A stretch of DNA of 64,000 nucleotides from PWQG01 sp050486205 (GCA_050486205.1 JBJHCW010000004.1:310001-374000), one strand, 5' to 3'. Shown: positions 1-9,537, counted from the first letter of the stretch. Program-made: numbers and translations. Notes: generated from the letters alone by a model not told the origin.

Positions 1-494
1 CGCTGGCCATTCTTTCCACGGCAGCGGCGGCGTACTTTAGCCGCGAAGCCTCGATCACCGGCGCGGCGGATCTGGCCGTTTCCCTTGAGCCGGTGTTCGG
101 ACAGGCTGCGACCTGGCTGACTGCCACCGGACTGCTGGCCGCCGGATTGTCTTCCGCCATCACCGCGCCGCTGGCCTCAGCCTATGCGCTGACCGGTGTG
201 CTGGGTCTTTCGCCGGACATGAAAGGCGCGGCATTCCGGTTGACATGGCTGAGCATCGTGCTTATTGGTATTACCGTGGCCTCGCTGGGCATCCAGCCCA
301 TCGCGCTGATTGTATTTGCCCAGGTTGCCAATGGCATACTGCTGCCGCTGATTGCTGCATTTTTGCTGTTGGCAGTGAATCAGCAGCGAATGGGCGCGTA
401 CCGCAACTCGGCGGCACGTAATGTGCTGGGTGGACTGGTCCTTCTGATGGCACTGCTGCTGGGCGCGCGCAGTATCGGGCTGGCCCTTGCCTGA
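1..494 (+). CDS. Nramp-family divalent metal transporter, C-terminal part (5' truncated by window)
   Basis: The reading frame is already open at base 3 and runs to TGA at 492-494, so only about the last 163 residues are present. The translation is strongly hydrophobic with about four membrane segments. The late segment around IQPIALIVFAQVANGILLPL resembles the penultimate helix region of Nramp-type Mn2+/Fe2+ transporters (family knowledge). The DPGN and MPH metal-binding motifs would lie upstream, outside the window, so family membership rests on this C-terminal signature only. An internal ATG at 93 would remove a helix and is not the real start. It is an inner-membrane protein that probably imports a divalent metal with protons. 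A 64-bp gap separates it from the next gene on the same strand. Confidence 0.72.
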   Translation, partial: LAILSTAAAAYFSREASITGAADLAVSLEPVFGQAATWLTATGLLAAGLSSAITAPLASAYALTGVLGLSPDMKGAAFRLTWLSIVLIGITVASLGIQPIALIVFAQVANGILLPLIAAFLLLAVNQQRMGAYRNSAARNVLGGLVLLMALLLGARSIGLALA

Positions 495-558
495 CTGTCA
501 GGCGGTGGTGCGTCAAGGGTAATTGAGTGGATGATGCCCGCAACAGGAGACAGGACAG

Positions 559-3150
559 GTGACACACAAAGTGACAGGCAGGCTGAAGCGCCTGATGCTG
601 CTTGGGCTGATAACGGGGGGGATGATGGCCTGCAGCACTGACAGTGCCCGCGAGGGCAATCCTGGCCCGGGTGTGGCGCGGGCCTTGGCCGAGCAGCGGG
701 CCGAAGACATCAGTGATGTGACGTATGCGCTGGATATCAACGTGCCGGCGGCGCTCGATGAGGCGGTGACCGGCAGCGTGGATATCCGATTCACACGCAA
801 CAACAGTGCACGGCCGCTGGTACTGGACTTTCGGGCTCCGCCGCAGAACGTGCTCGACGTGCGCCTGAATGGCGAGCCGGTGGTGTTCAGCACGCCGGCG
901 GATCACATTGTGATACCGGCAGAGTGGATCGGCGATGGCGAGCAGGTGGTGTCGGTGGACTTTCGCAGCACCGACGCGGCGCTGAACCGACAGGAAGATT
1001 TTATGTACTCGCTGTTTGTGCCGGATCACGCGTCCACAGTCTTTCCGGTCTTCGAGCAGCCTGATATCAAGGCGCGTTTTTCACTGACCCTGACCGTCCC
1101 TGAACACTGGCAGGCACTGTCCAACGGTGCGCAGCTTTCCCGCACCCCGGTGGCGTCGGGCGGCGAACCTGATGGGCTGTTGCATCGGCTGCAGTTCGCC
1201 GATACCGCTCCCATCAGCACCTATCTGTTTGCCTTTGCTGCCGGCGAGTTGATGGTGGAGACAGCGCAGCGCAGCGGTCGCACACTGACTCTGTACCATC
1301 GTGAAACGGATGCCGACAGCCTGCAGCGAAACCGCGATGCCATTTTCGACCTGCACGGTGAAGCCCTGCTCTGGCTGGAAGACTACACCGGTATTGATTA
1401 CCCCTTCGATGCCTTTGAATTTTTTGCCATCCCGGCCTTCCAGTTTGGCGGCATGGAGCATCCCGGCGCCATCTGGTACCGGGCTGAAACCCTTTTTCTT
1501 GACCCCACCGCCAGCCGGGCGCAGGAACTCGGGCGCGCCAGTCTGATCGCACATGAAACCGCCCACATGTGGTTCGGCAACCTGGTGACCATGCGCTGGT
1601 TCAATGATGTGTGGATGAAAGAGGTGTTTGCCAATTTCATGGCAGCAAAAATTGCCGGCCCATCGTTCCCGGACCTTGACCTGTCACTTCGCTTTTTCCA
1701 GGCACATCATCCGGCCGCTTACGGCGTGGATCGCACGGCAGGGGCCAACCCGATCCGGCAACCGCTGGAAAATCTGCGCGAGGCCGGATCGCTGTACGGC
1801 GCCATCATTTACCAGAAGGCGCCAATTGTCATGCAGCAGCTTGAGACACTGATCGGGGAGCAGATACTGCGTCGCGGGATTCAGCAGTATCTTCAGGACT
1901 ATCGCTTGGGTAACGCCAGCTGGCCTGATCTGATAGATATCCTGGACCGGCGCACTTCGCTGGACCTGGCTGAATGGAGTCATGTCTGGGTCAATGAGCC
2001 GGGTCGACCGCGGGTCCGGGCTCAGTGGACCGGCGACCGCATCCGGATCACACAGCAGGATGACTGGCCGGCCAGGGATCTGCTTTGGCAACAGTCACTG
2101 AGTGTGCTTGTCAGCACCGACGGGCAATTGCAGACGTATGACGTCGAGCTGGCCTCGGCGCAGCTTCTGCTGCCAGCCAATACCGGGGAGGCGCCAGACT
2201 TCATCATGCCCGGTGTTGACGGTGTTTCCTATGCCAGATTCGAGCTGGACAGCACCAGTCGATCGGCCTTGCTGCAAGCGGTGCATGATCTGCCTGATGC
2301 GCTGTATCGCGCCGTGATCTGGCAGACGCTGTGGGAAGAACTGCTTGACGGGGCTTTGCCGGTGCAGGATCTGCTGGACGCATTGCTGGTGGCCCTGCCT
2401 CGGGAAACCGACGAGCTGCTGGTACAACAACTGCTTGGATTGCTGCGTGACGCCTGGTGGCGTTATCTGCCGCAAGAGGACCGGCTGCAGTACGCCTCAG
2501 CGGTTGAAAGTATGCTCTGGCACGCACTGATCGAGGCGGAAACACCGGCTCGCAAGGGAGCCTGGTTCGCCACGCTGGTGGATGTGACGTTGTCAGAGAC
2601 TGGCACGTCGCGGCTGTACGACATATGGCGAGGTCGGGACGTGCCCGAGGGCTTGCCGCTGCAGGAGCAGCAGTTCATCACGTTGGCCGAAGCGCTGGCG
2701 CTTCGTGGTGTGGAGTCGTCGTCGCAGATACTGGATCAGCAGTTGCAGCGCACCGTCAACGCCGATCGTCGCGCCCGGCTCACATTTGTCATGCCGGCCT
2801 TCAGTGGTGAGCCCAATGAGCGCGAGGCGTTCTTTGACAGTTTTTCTGATGTTTCCAATCGCCGTCGCGAATCCTGGGTGCTTGATGCCGTGCGCGCCAT
2901 CCATCATCCGCTCAGGGCCGGGCAGTCCGCTCACCTGATTCGGCCCGCGCTGGTGTTGTTGCCGGAAATTCAACAGACCGGTGACATATTCTTTCCGCTG
3001 CGCTGGTTGAACGCTGTTCTGTCCGGCCACAGTTCCGCCGAAGCGGCGCAGGTGGTCCGTGGGTATCTGGCAGACACGCCTGACCTGCCGCGGCACCTGG
3101 AGGAAAAGGTGCTGCAGGCAGCCGATGATCTGTTCCGGCTTTCCGAGTAG
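559..3150 (+). CDS. M1-family zinc aminopeptidase, lipoprotein
   Basis: This 863-residue protein has a GTG start preceded by AGGAGA. The N-terminus has a charged start, a hydrophobic stretch and a lipobox-like GGMMAC near residue 25, so it is probably an envelope lipoprotein. The exopeptidase motif reads GGMEH (the usual GAMEN with Asn replaced by His, a known variation in the family). The zinc site is HETAH at residues 332-336, with the third ligand Glu in WMKEVF about 19 residues on. Length and domain order (N-terminal beta saddle, thermolysin-like core, long alpha-helical C-terminus) match bacterial M1 enzymes of about 850-890 residues. It should remove N-terminal amino acids from peptides in the periplasm. 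The substrate cannot be deduced. The gene stands before serB with a 76-bp gap. Confidence 0.93.
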   Translation: MTHKVTGRLKRLMLLGLITGGMMACSTDSAREGNPGPGVARALAEQRAEDISDVTYALDINVPAALDEAVTGSVDIRFTRNNSARPLVLDFRAPPQNVLDVRLNGEPVVFSTPADHIVIPAEWIGDGEQVVSVDFRSTDAALNRQEDFMYSLFVPDHASTVFPVFEQPDIKARFSLTLTVPEHWQALSNGAQLSRTPVASGGEPDGLLHRLQFADTAPISTYLFAFAAGELMVETAQRSGRTLTLYHRETDADSLQRNRDAIFDLHGEALLWLEDYTGIDYPFDAFEFFAIPAFQFGGMEHPGAIWYRAETLFLDPTASRAQELGRASLIAHETAHMWFGNLVTMRWFNDVWMKEVFANFMAAKIAGPSFPDLDLSLRFFQAHHPAAYGVDRTAGANPIRQPLENLREAGSLYGAIIYQKAPIVMQQLETLIGEQILRRGIQQYLQDYRLGNASWPDLIDILDRRTSLDLAEWSHVWVNEPGRPRVRAQWTGDRIRITQQDDWPARDLLWQQSLSVLVSTDGQLQTYDVELASAQLLLPANTGEAPDFIMPGVDGVSYARFELDSTSRSALLQAVHDLPDALYRAVIWQTLWEELLDGALPVQDLLDALLVALPRETDELLVQQLLGLLRDAWWRYLPQEDRLQYASAVESMLWHALIEAETPARKGAWFATLVDVTLSETGTSRLYDIWRGRDVPEGLPLQEQQFITLAEALALRGVESSSQILDQQLQRTVNADRRARLTFVMPAFSGEPNEREAFFDSFSDVSNRRRESWVLDAVRAIHHPLRAGQSAHLIRPALVLLPEIQQTGDIFFPLRWLNAVLSGHSSAEAAQVVRGYLADTPDLPRHLEEKVLQAADDLFRLSE

Positions 3151-3226
3151 AATACGCGGCTTTGGTGACCTATGCCGACCCATGCCGGCCGAAACACACG
3201 CCGGCCGGAACAGATGGAGTGCTCAC

Positions 3227-4444
3227 GTGAAGGAAATTGTGCTGATCAACATAACCGGGCCGGATCGCCCGGGTCTGACCGCAGCCATCACCGGTGTGCT
3301 GGCGCGTGCGGATGTGAATATCCTGGATATCGGTCAGGCCGTGATTCACGACACGCTGTCCTTTGGCATTCTGGTAGAGATGGTGGCCGGTGACAGCAAG
3401 GCCGATGTGCTCAAGGATGTGTTGTTCAGGGCCTCGGAGATGGACCAGCAGGTGAAGTTCACCCCGGTCAGCAGTGAGGAGTACGGCCAGTGGGTGTCCG
3501 GTCAGGGCAAGCCCCGTCATATTGTCACGCTGCTGGCGCGGCGGATCACCGCCGAACATATTGCCCGGGTCAGCACCATCACGGCACGCCACGGTCTGAA
3601 CATCGATCACATCGACCGGCTTTCCGGGCGCATACCCGATGCATTGCCGGTGGATCAGGGCAAGGGCTGCATCGAGTTTTCCGTGCGCGGTGAGCCGGCG
3701 GATGCCGACGCCTTGCGTGCCGAGTTTCTGGCCATTGCCCAGGAGCTGAACGTGGACATCGCCTTTCAGCAGGACAGTGTGTTTCGTCGTAACCGGCGCC
3801 TGGTGGTATTTGATATGGACTCCACGCTCATTGATGCCGAAGTCATCGATGAGCTGGCCAAGGCGGCCGGGGTGGGCGAGCAGGTGGCGGCAATCACCGA
3901 GCGGGCCATGCGCGGCGAGCTGGATTTCCAGGCGAGCTTCCGTGAACGTATGGCACTGCTCAAGGGCCTGCCGGAGTCCACCCTGGAGCAGATAGGTGCC
4001 TCGCTGCAACTGACCGAAGGCGCCGAAACCCTGATCAGTCAGCTGCGTCGGCTGGGTTATCGCACGGCCATATTGTCGGGCGGGTTCACCTACTTTGCCG
4101 AGCGCCTGCAAAAACAACTGGGCATTGATCATGTCTATGCCAACACGCTGGTGATCCGCGATGGTGTGGTCACCGGTGAGGTACAGGAGCCTATCGTGGA
4201 TGGTCAACGCAAGGCTGACCTGCTGCGGGAGCTTGCCCGGCGCGAGGGTATCAGCCTGGAGCAGACCATTGCCGTGGGTGATGGCGCCAATGATCTGCCC
4301 ATGCTCTCCATAGCCGGGCTTGGTGTGGCCTTTCGGGCCAAACCACTGGTCAAACAGTCGGCCAAACAGGCGATTTCCAATCTCGGTCTGGACGGCATTC
4401 TGTATCTGTTGGGCTTCCGTGACCGGGAAGGTACCGGCAGCTGA
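3227..4444 (+). CDS. serB: Phosphoserine phosphatase SerB (double ACT domain)
   Basis: SerB catalyses the last step of serine synthesis, phosphoserine to serine plus phosphate, in the cytoplasm. I chose GTG at 3227 (405 residues) because GGAG at 3216-3219 is correctly spaced and the ACT domain begins immediately (VKEIVLINITGPDRPGLT). The open frame extends back to an ATG at 3059, but that stretch overlaps the preceding gene and has no homologous look. Two ACT-type regulatory domains occupy about residues 1-170. The HAD phosphatase follows, with DMDST (nucleophile D196, acid/base D198), the LSGGFTYF loop and GDGAND near 351-356. The length fits the long SerB type of Pseudomonas and Mycobacterium rather than the 322-residue E. 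coli form. The ACT domains probably bind serine or another amino acid (inference). Confidence 0.96.
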   Translation: MKEIVLINITGPDRPGLTAAITGVLARADVNILDIGQAVIHDTLSFGILVEMVAGDSKADVLKDVLFRASEMDQQVKFTPVSSEEYGQWVSGQGKPRHIVTLLARRITAEHIARVSTITARHGLNIDHIDRLSGRIPDALPVDQGKGCIEFSVRGEPADADALRAEFLAIAQELNVDIAFQQDSVFRRNRRLVVFDMDSTLIDAEVIDELAKAAGVGEQVAAITERAMRGELDFQASFRERMALLKGLPESTLEQIGASLQLTEGAETLISQLRRLGYRTAILSGGFTYFAERLQKQLGIDHVYANTLVIRDGVVTGEVQEPIVDGQRKADLLRELARREGISLEQTIAVGDGANDLPMLSIAGLGVAFRAKPLVKQSAKQAISNLGLDGILYLLGFRDREGTGS

Positions 4445-4546
4445 ACCCGCACTGATGATCCGGACGCCAGCGCGCCTGAACGGTCTTTACAAATGCGGGC
4501 GGGGGCGATACCTTTCGTTCACTAACCTGTGAATGAGGAACTTGCC

Positions 4547-5611
4547 ATGTCCAGACAAATACGGTTTCTGAGGCGCGGTTTTCCAGTTGGTTTTTTTGTG
4601 GCAACAGGTGTTGCGGCGGGTGCTGCGATACTTGTTTCTTCCCCGGCCCTGGCCCAGGCCAGTGAGCGTCCGGATCTGGAAGGTATCTGGACCAATGCGT
4701 CGCTGACCAGCCTGCAGCGCCCTTCCGGTGTTGAACATCTTGTTGTCAGTGCCCAGGAAGCCCAGGTTATTGCGGCCAATACCTCGATTGCCGGCCTGCC
4801 GCCGGACCAGGTCGATGCACCCGATGCCGGCACCGGAGAAGCGCCACCGGCAGGCAGCTTTGATTTCGGTCTGCGTGGTTACAATGATTTCTGGATCGAC
4901 CCCGGCTCGTCACTGGCGCGTGTGCGCGGTGAGTACCGCACGTCCTACGTCATTGATCCACCCAGCGGGCAGGTGCCGCGACGGGAAAATCCGCGCGGTG
5001 AATTTGCCGCCCGTAACTTTGGTGCCCGATATGTCACCGGTGTGGGTGACGCGTCGGGACCCGAAGCATTGCCGCTGGCCGAGCGCTGCCTGATCGGCTT
5101 TGGCAACACGGCAGGCCCGGGCATGATGGGTGTGCTCTACAACAGCACGTATCAGTTTGTGCAGACCGATGACTATGTGATGATCCTGGTGGAAATGGTC
5201 AATGATGCCCGCATCATCCCCATCCATGACTCCGAGCAGGAAGCGCAGGCGAATCTCCGCCCGCCACAGTGGCAGCGCTGGTACGGGGATTCGCGCGGCT
5301 GGTACGAAAACGGCGAGCTGGTGGTGGAGACGGTCAATGTGCGACCGGACCAGATGGCGGAAAGCTCCATTCGTATCACTGATGAGGGGCGGATCATCGA
5401 GCGCTTCAGTCGTTATTCCGATACCGAAATTGTCTATCAGTTCACGGTCGAGGACGATAACCTGTACACTCAACCCTGGACGGCCGAGTTGAGCTTCCAT
5501 GCGACCGAAGGGCCGATTTACGAATATGCCTGCCATGAAGGCAATTACGCTATGCCGGGCATCCTGGCTGGTGCCCGATTTGCTGAAGCCGAGGAAGCGG
5601 AAGGCAATTGA
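4547..5611 (+). CDS. Exported protein of unknown function (PDLxGIW-type)
   Basis: The preferred start is ATG 4547 (354 residues) because GAGGA lies seven bases upstream. An in-frame ATG at 4529 has no ribosome site. The N-terminus is a signal peptide (RQIRFLRRG, a hydrophobic run, then PALAQA). The mature part opens with RPDLEGIWTNAS, a start seen in many secreted proteins of unknown function in Acidobacteria and Gammaproteobacteria (my recollection of the family, not a search). Two cysteines are visible, in ERCLIGFG and YACHEGN. The fold looks beta-rich, and no catalytic motif is recognisable. It is followed closely by the PEBP-like gene and may be cotranscribed with it. Confidence 0.7.
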   Translation: MSRQIRFLRRGFPVGFFVATGVAAGAAILVSSPALAQASERPDLEGIWTNASLTSLQRPSGVEHLVVSAQEAQVIAANTSIAGLPPDQVDAPDAGTGEAPPAGSFDFGLRGYNDFWIDPGSSLARVRGEYRTSYVIDPPSGQVPRRENPRGEFAARNFGARYVTGVGDASGPEALPLAERCLIGFGNTAGPGMMGVLYNSTYQFVQTDDYVMILVEMVNDARIIPIHDSEQEAQANLRPPQWQRWYGDSRGWYENGELVVETVNVRPDQMAESSIRITDEGRIIERFSRYSDTEIVYQFTVEDDNLYTQPWTAELSFHATEGPIYEYACHEGNYAMPGILAGARFAEAEEAEGN

Positions 5612-5645
5612 GCGGCAGCAGGGTAACGCTGACACAGGGAGACTG

Positions 5646-6257
5646 ATGATGAAGAATCTGTCGCAATTTTTCAGGCATGGCAAAACATTGGCTTTGCTGG
5701 GTTTTGGACTGTTCATGGTGCTGGGCGTTGCCACGGCGCAGGCCCAACCGGCCAACTTTGTGCTCAGCATCGACGCCTTCGAGGATGGCGCCGACATTCC
5801 GGTGCGTTATTCCCAGGCGGCCCCCGATGCCGAGCCCGGTGGTGGCACCTCACCGGCGCTTCGCTGGGAAAATGCGCCGCAGGGCACGCAGAGTTTTGTT
5901 GTGCACATGCACGACCTGAGTTTTGCGCCCAATCGCGGCACGCGCACCCAGGTGCATTGGGTGGTGTGGAATATCCCCGGTGATGCCACCGGTCTTGAGG
6001 AAGATCAGCCGCGCGGCGAGCAACTGCCCAATGGCGCCTGGCAGATCAGTGCCACCGGCCCTGTCTACCGAGGCCCCGGGGCGCCTGCCACGCGTCCGCG
6101 GCATCACTATCTTTTCGAGGTTTATGCCCTGGACATCGAGCTGGACGTTCAACCCTCTGACGATCCCCTGGAAACCCGTGACCGGGTCATGGCTGCCATG
6201 GAAGGGCATGTGCTGGGCAAGTCCGTCTACATGGGCCGGTTCCATCGCCCGCAATGA
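5646..6257 (+). CDS. YbhB/YbcL-type PEBP-family protein, exported
   Basis: This is a 203-residue protein with ATG-ATG at 5646/5649 and AGGGAG upstream. A signal peptide ends near ATAQAQ. The rest matches the phosphatidylethanolamine-binding-protein fold: ALRWENAPQGTQSFVVHMHD, then VHWVVWNIPG, a GPVYRGPG loop and HHYLFEVYALD. These are the ligand-pocket strands of bacterial Raf-kinase-inhibitor-like proteins. The usual DPDAP pocket motif is HDLSF here, so the ligand may differ. It is probably periplasmic, and its biological role is unknown, as for most bacterial members. The gene follows the exported unknown protein by 34 bp, and its stop overlaps the slyX start (ATGA). Confidence 0.88.
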   Translation: MMKNLSQFFRHGKTLALLGFGLFMVLGVATAQAQPANFVLSIDAFEDGADIPVRYSQAAPDAEPGGGTSPALRWENAPQGTQSFVVHMHDLSFAPNRGTRTQVHWVVWNIPGDATGLEEDQPRGEQLPNGAWQISATGPVYRGPGAPATRPRHHYLFEVYALDIELDVQPSDDPLETRDRVMAAMEGHVLGKSVYMGRFHRPQ

Positions 6258-6496
6258 TGCCGGCAGAGGGTTTGCAGGGTGAGCGCTTGCAGAACGACAT
6301 CATTGAGCTGCAGACGCGGGTGCAGTTCCAGGAGGACTCGCTGCAGAAACTTGATGGCGAGCTGGTGGCGCACCAGCAGCTGATTGATCACCTGGTGCGC
6401 AGGATTGCCGAACTTGAGGAGCGGCTGGAGCAGGTCAGGTACGAGCAGTCCATCAGCAACAAGCCACCACCAGAAGAGCCGCCGCCGCACTATTGA
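6254..6496 (+). CDS. slyX: SlyX family coiled-coil protein
   Basis: This is an 80-residue cytoplasmic protein. Nearly the whole chain is a heptad-rich coiled coil (IIELQTRVQFQEDSLQKL to RRIAELEERLEQV), and the C-terminus ends in PPEEPPPHY, the hallmark tail of SlyX. The family is widespread in Gammaproteobacteria and its molecular role is not established. The start ATG at 6254 overlaps the TGA of the PEBP gene, so the two are probably translationally coupled. The end is followed within about 45 bp by the start of the large cyclase-like gene. Confidence 0.93.
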   Translation: MMPAEGLQGERLQNDIIELQTRVQFQEDSLQKLDGELVAHQQLIDHLVRRIAELEERLEQVRYEQSISNKPPPEEPPPHY

Positions 6497-6539
6497 ACTC
6501 ACTGGTGAGCCCGCTGGAATTACGCATGAAATCTGGGGA

Positions 6540-8810
6540 ATGAACAAACTGGAGCTGGATATCTCTGCGCTGGCGCGCGGTATCGACAACCAACATGTGG
6601 ACGTTCAGGTCAGTGAAGGCTTCACTGACCTGCTCAAGCGCCTCAGTCGAGAGTTGGTGCAAAATGAGGTTTCACCACAAGCGTCCTCCAGAGCAGAGCA
6701 GCGCCGCTTGCTCAGTCAATTCCACGATCACTATCGGGATATGATGACGGTGTTGTTGCATCGTCTGAATCAGGATCTGGACCCTCTTGTCGTTGAATTT
6801 GTCCAGTTTGCCGTGCTGCGCCAGGTGCTGGCTACAACGCGCCAGTGTCTTGACAGGCATGTTACTTCTGCCAAGACCCGTCTGGTCGAACTGCGCTCCC
6901 GGGGTTCGTCTGAAGCGCTGGGGAGCCACAGTAACATTGTCTGGCTGAACCGACGCTACAACCGGCTGTTGTGTGCCATCAACCACCAGGTAGTGGCACA
7001 GATGCTGGCTGCCGAAGAGCGCTATCTGGCACCATTACGTGCTCGGCTACTCCCGAACCCGCAACTGTGTTGGCGTGATTTTCTTGACAATCCGCTGTTG
7101 CAGGCTGCGGACCTCAGTGAGCCGTTCTTTCTGATTCAGCACTATCGGTACTGGGGCCGTCCACGACGTGAGAACGAGAGTACATCATTCAGTTATCTGA
7201 ATAGTGCGTTGGAGGGGCTGCTGTGCGAGAACTTTCCCGAGCACCTTCCCGGGAAGCATCTATTACCTCTGCATGCCGGACATCACGATCCATCCCTGGC
7301 CACCGAAACGCAGGATGCGCTCGGTGGCCTGTTGGCTTCATTAAGCTTCATGGGTGTGGCGCTTTATCATCGTACCCACTTGTGTGAGCGACTTGGCTGG
7401 TTGGAGGACCCGGATACCGTGGCGGCGGCTCTCCATCCGGAAACACCCACGGTGGAAGGGGTGGACGGCAAAGCCTTGTCTCCCCGTGATCAGCGAAAAG
7501 CCCTCAAGCGGGTACATAAATTCCTTCAGGCCTTCGCCCGGAAACTGAAAGAGGCAGATCTTCTGCAGACCATGGTTGCCTCGGTCCAGGCCCGAAAACT
7601 GCAAGGTCGCGAGTTCGTTCGCGACCTGGATGCACAAGGCCTTTGTCAGTACCTGGCCGGGCAAATCAAACTGCAGAAGTTGCTGGAGGGACAGAGCCTC
7701 AGTGAGGCGGAGTCGGCGCAGTTGATCCAGAGCCGGAAACACGTGAAGCGAGAGGTGCGTAAGGCTGTCAGGCAACACAGTTATGAGACGATACTGGCGA
7801 TTGTCCGTTTCCGCCGCGACTTGCGTCACTACCGCTTTGCTCATCGTGTGTTCAACCGGATGCAGATACTCCACCGTGCCGAGGATATTCGTCTGTCGCA
7901 CCAGGCGGGCACCCTGTATCAGTTGCTGCTGGCCGGGGAAGTGGAGGACAGCGAGGAACGAATTGCTCATCATGTTGTGCTCAAGGCGGATATCCGCGAT
8001 TCCACTGGCCTGACCGAGCGCCTGGTGCAGCAGGGCCTCAATCCGGCTTCCCATTTCAGTCTGCGATTTTTTGACCCTATCAATTCGGTGGCCGAGAACT
8101 TCGGTGGAACCAAGCTGTTCATTGAAGGGGATGCAGTCATTTTCAGCTTTCTTGAATACGAAAGCAGTCCCCAGCAGTGGTTTGCTGTGGCCCGTGCCTG
8201 TGGCATGGCCAAGGCCATGCTGGACATCATCGAGGCCAGCAACCGTTATTCCCGCCAGGCCGGCCTGCCATTGCTGGAAGTTGGCATTGGTATCTGCTAT
8301 CGGGATACCAGTCCTCGCTACCTGTTCGATGGTGATCGCCCGATCATGATCTCCTCTGCCATAGCCGGTGCGGACCGGCGTTCTTCCTGCGCATGGCAAT
8401 TGCGCGACGCTTTCGGGGATTGGCCGTTCCACGTCGAAGTGGCAACCTTCTCCGACAATGGGGACAAGAAGAGATCCCTGCATTTCAACGTCAACGGGAT
8501 CTCATTGGAGACTGCCGCCTTTGACAAGTTACAAAAGGAAGTCGGGCTGGAGCGGCTGGAGATCGAGATTGCTGGCCGCCTGGTGCGGCTCTACCGTGGC
8601 GAATACCCCGATACCCACGGGCGTACCAAGACGCTGTATATACGCGAGGGTCTTACAGGGTATTGGGATGGGCAGCATTATCGGTGGGGCGGCGTGGGGG
8701 ATATGCCCTATTATGAAGTCATTGCCGATCCGGCCCTGATCGGAATGATCGCAGAGCTGGCACCAGTTCACGCTCCAGAAACGCCAGCGAGCGCAAACCG
8801 AACCAGCTGA
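6540..8810 (+). CDS. Large protein with divergent class III nucleotidyl cyclase-like C-terminal domain
   Basis: The start chosen is ATG 6540 (756 residues). The frame is open back to 6384, but that part lies in slyX and reads as an out-of-frame shadow. The ribosome site is unclear because GGGGA abuts the ATG. Residues 1 to about 460 are mostly helical and match no family I know. From about 475 the chain resembles a class III cyclase catalytic domain: HHVVLKADIRDST (metal Asp D484) and GGTKLFIEGD (second metal Asp D531), 47 residues apart, close to the usual 44. The substrate-selecting Lys is displaced (K525, two residues earlier than normal), and the VNxAARL transition-state motif is replaced by SSAIAGADRR. 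It may therefore be an altered or inactive cyclase. There is no signal peptide or membrane helix. Its 3' end overlaps the convergent BtuF-like gene by 92 bp. Confidence 0.68.
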   Translation: MNKLELDISALARGIDNQHVDVQVSEGFTDLLKRLSRELVQNEVSPQASSRAEQRRLLSQFHDHYRDMMTVLLHRLNQDLDPLVVEFVQFAVLRQVLATTRQCLDRHVTSAKTRLVELRSRGSSEALGSHSNIVWLNRRYNRLLCAINHQVVAQMLAAEERYLAPLRARLLPNPQLCWRDFLDNPLLQAADLSEPFFLIQHYRYWGRPRRENESTSFSYLNSALEGLLCENFPEHLPGKHLLPLHAGHHDPSLATETQDALGGLLASLSFMGVALYHRTHLCERLGWLEDPDTVAAALHPETPTVEGVDGKALSPRDQRKALKRVHKFLQAFARKLKEADLLQTMVASVQARKLQGREFVRDLDAQGLCQYLAGQIKLQKLLEGQSLSEAESAQLIQSRKHVKREVRKAVRQHSYETILAIVRFRRDLRHYRFAHRVFNRMQILHRAEDIRLSHQAGTLYQLLLAGEVEDSEERIAHHVVLKADIRDSTGLTERLVQQGLNPASHFSLRFFDPINSVAENFGGTKLFIEGDAVIFSFLEYESSPQQWFAVARACGMAKAMLDIIEASNRYSRQAGLPLLEVGIGICYRDTSPRYLFDGDRPIMISSAIAGADRRSSCAWQLRDAFGDWPFHVEVATFSDNGDKKRSLHFNVNGISLETAAFDKLQKEVGLERLEIEIAGRLVRLYRGEYPDTHGRTKTLYIREGLTGYWDGQHYRWGGVGDMPYYEVIADPALIGMIAELAPVHAPETPASANRTS

Positions 8811-9537
8811 AGACCTCGCCATCAACGAGTGCCGCCGGGAAAGGGCTGTCACTCCACTGATCCAGCTCGCGCCCGAAAGGATAGGGTTCCGAGGATAGCA
8901 GGATCAGCGTTTTCCCTGCATCGAACTCGCTGAGCTCCAGTGCCGGGTAGCGCTCACCATCGCGGCCCCACATTGATCGGCCGTAACCCAGTAGCTCAAA
9001 GACTGAACCAATGAAAGTGTTTGGTGAAACCGCCATCCACGGATCTTTCCATATCATGTACACGAACTGCTCCACGGCGTTTCCGGGCTTCCGGCACCAT
9101 TGACTGACGCCAGGCAGTGCTGCTGCCGTCTGGGGCGTCAACTGTATGGCGTTGTCCTGGCGTGAGTGCTCGATGACAGTGTGCCAGCGCCTGGCCATTG
9201 CTGTCAGTGCCGATGAGTCAAGTACATTGGCCAGGGCCTCTGACTCAGCGGCGACATCGTGCACTGAGGTCACATGTGTCACATGTGTGGCAATGGGCGA
9301 CGCTTCATATATCTCCCGCGTATTCTCTTCGCGATCCAGCAGCAACAGATCCGGTTTGCAGTCCATGACCCGTTGCCAGTTCACATCCTTGGTACCGCCG
9401 ACCACGGGGATATTCCGGATGCAGTCATCAGGGTGTATGCAGAAGCGGGTACGACCCACAACTTCCAGGCTGTCCGAGTGGCGGCTTGCCTCGATCAGGG
9501 TTTCGGTCCATGACGGTATCAGGCTGACAACCCGCAT
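8719..9537 (-). CDS. BtuF-like (cobalamin/siderophore) substrate-binding-fold protein, no signal peptide
   Basis: This 272-residue protein begins MRVVSLIPSWTETL, the typical opening of the helical-backbone metal-receptor fold used by BtuF and FhuD-type binding proteins. GRTRFCIHPDD and PVVGGTKDVNWQRVMDCKPDLLLLD follow in the expected order. It has no N-terminal signal peptide, like a group of cytoplasmic proteins annotated as cobalamin-binding (family knowledge). Its start codon shares one base with the stop of the DUF5522 gene (TGATG), so translation is probably coupled. With the HupE-like genes upstream this suggests a corrinoid or metal-related role (inference). The 3' end runs 92 bp into the convergent cyclase-like gene. 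Confidence 0.78.
   Translation of the reverse strand: MRVVSLIPSWTETLIEASRHSDSLEVVGRTRFCIHPDDCIRNIPVVGGTKDVNWQRVMDCKPDLLLLDREENTREIYEASPIATHVTHVTSVHDVAAESEALANVLDSSALTAMARRWHTVIEHSRQDNAIQLTPQTAAALPGVSQWCRKPGNAVEQFVYMIWKDPWMAVSPNTFIGSVFELLGYGRSMWGRDGERYPALELSEFDAGKTLILLSSEPYPFGRELDQWSDSPFPAALVDGEVFSWFGLRSLAFLERELVPALRSFRSGPDRQ

Noticed and set aside
271..1029. Long antisense open frames opposite the M1 gene and many others (for example 15377-16192 and 59828-60931)
   Set aside because: They are typical GC-rich shadow frames opposite strongly supported genes, with no domain or ribosome site.
3059..3226. Longer SerB start at ATG 3059
   Set aside because: It overlaps the aminopeptidase gene, gives 56 residues unlike an ACT domain, and GTG 3227 has a well-spaced ribosome site.
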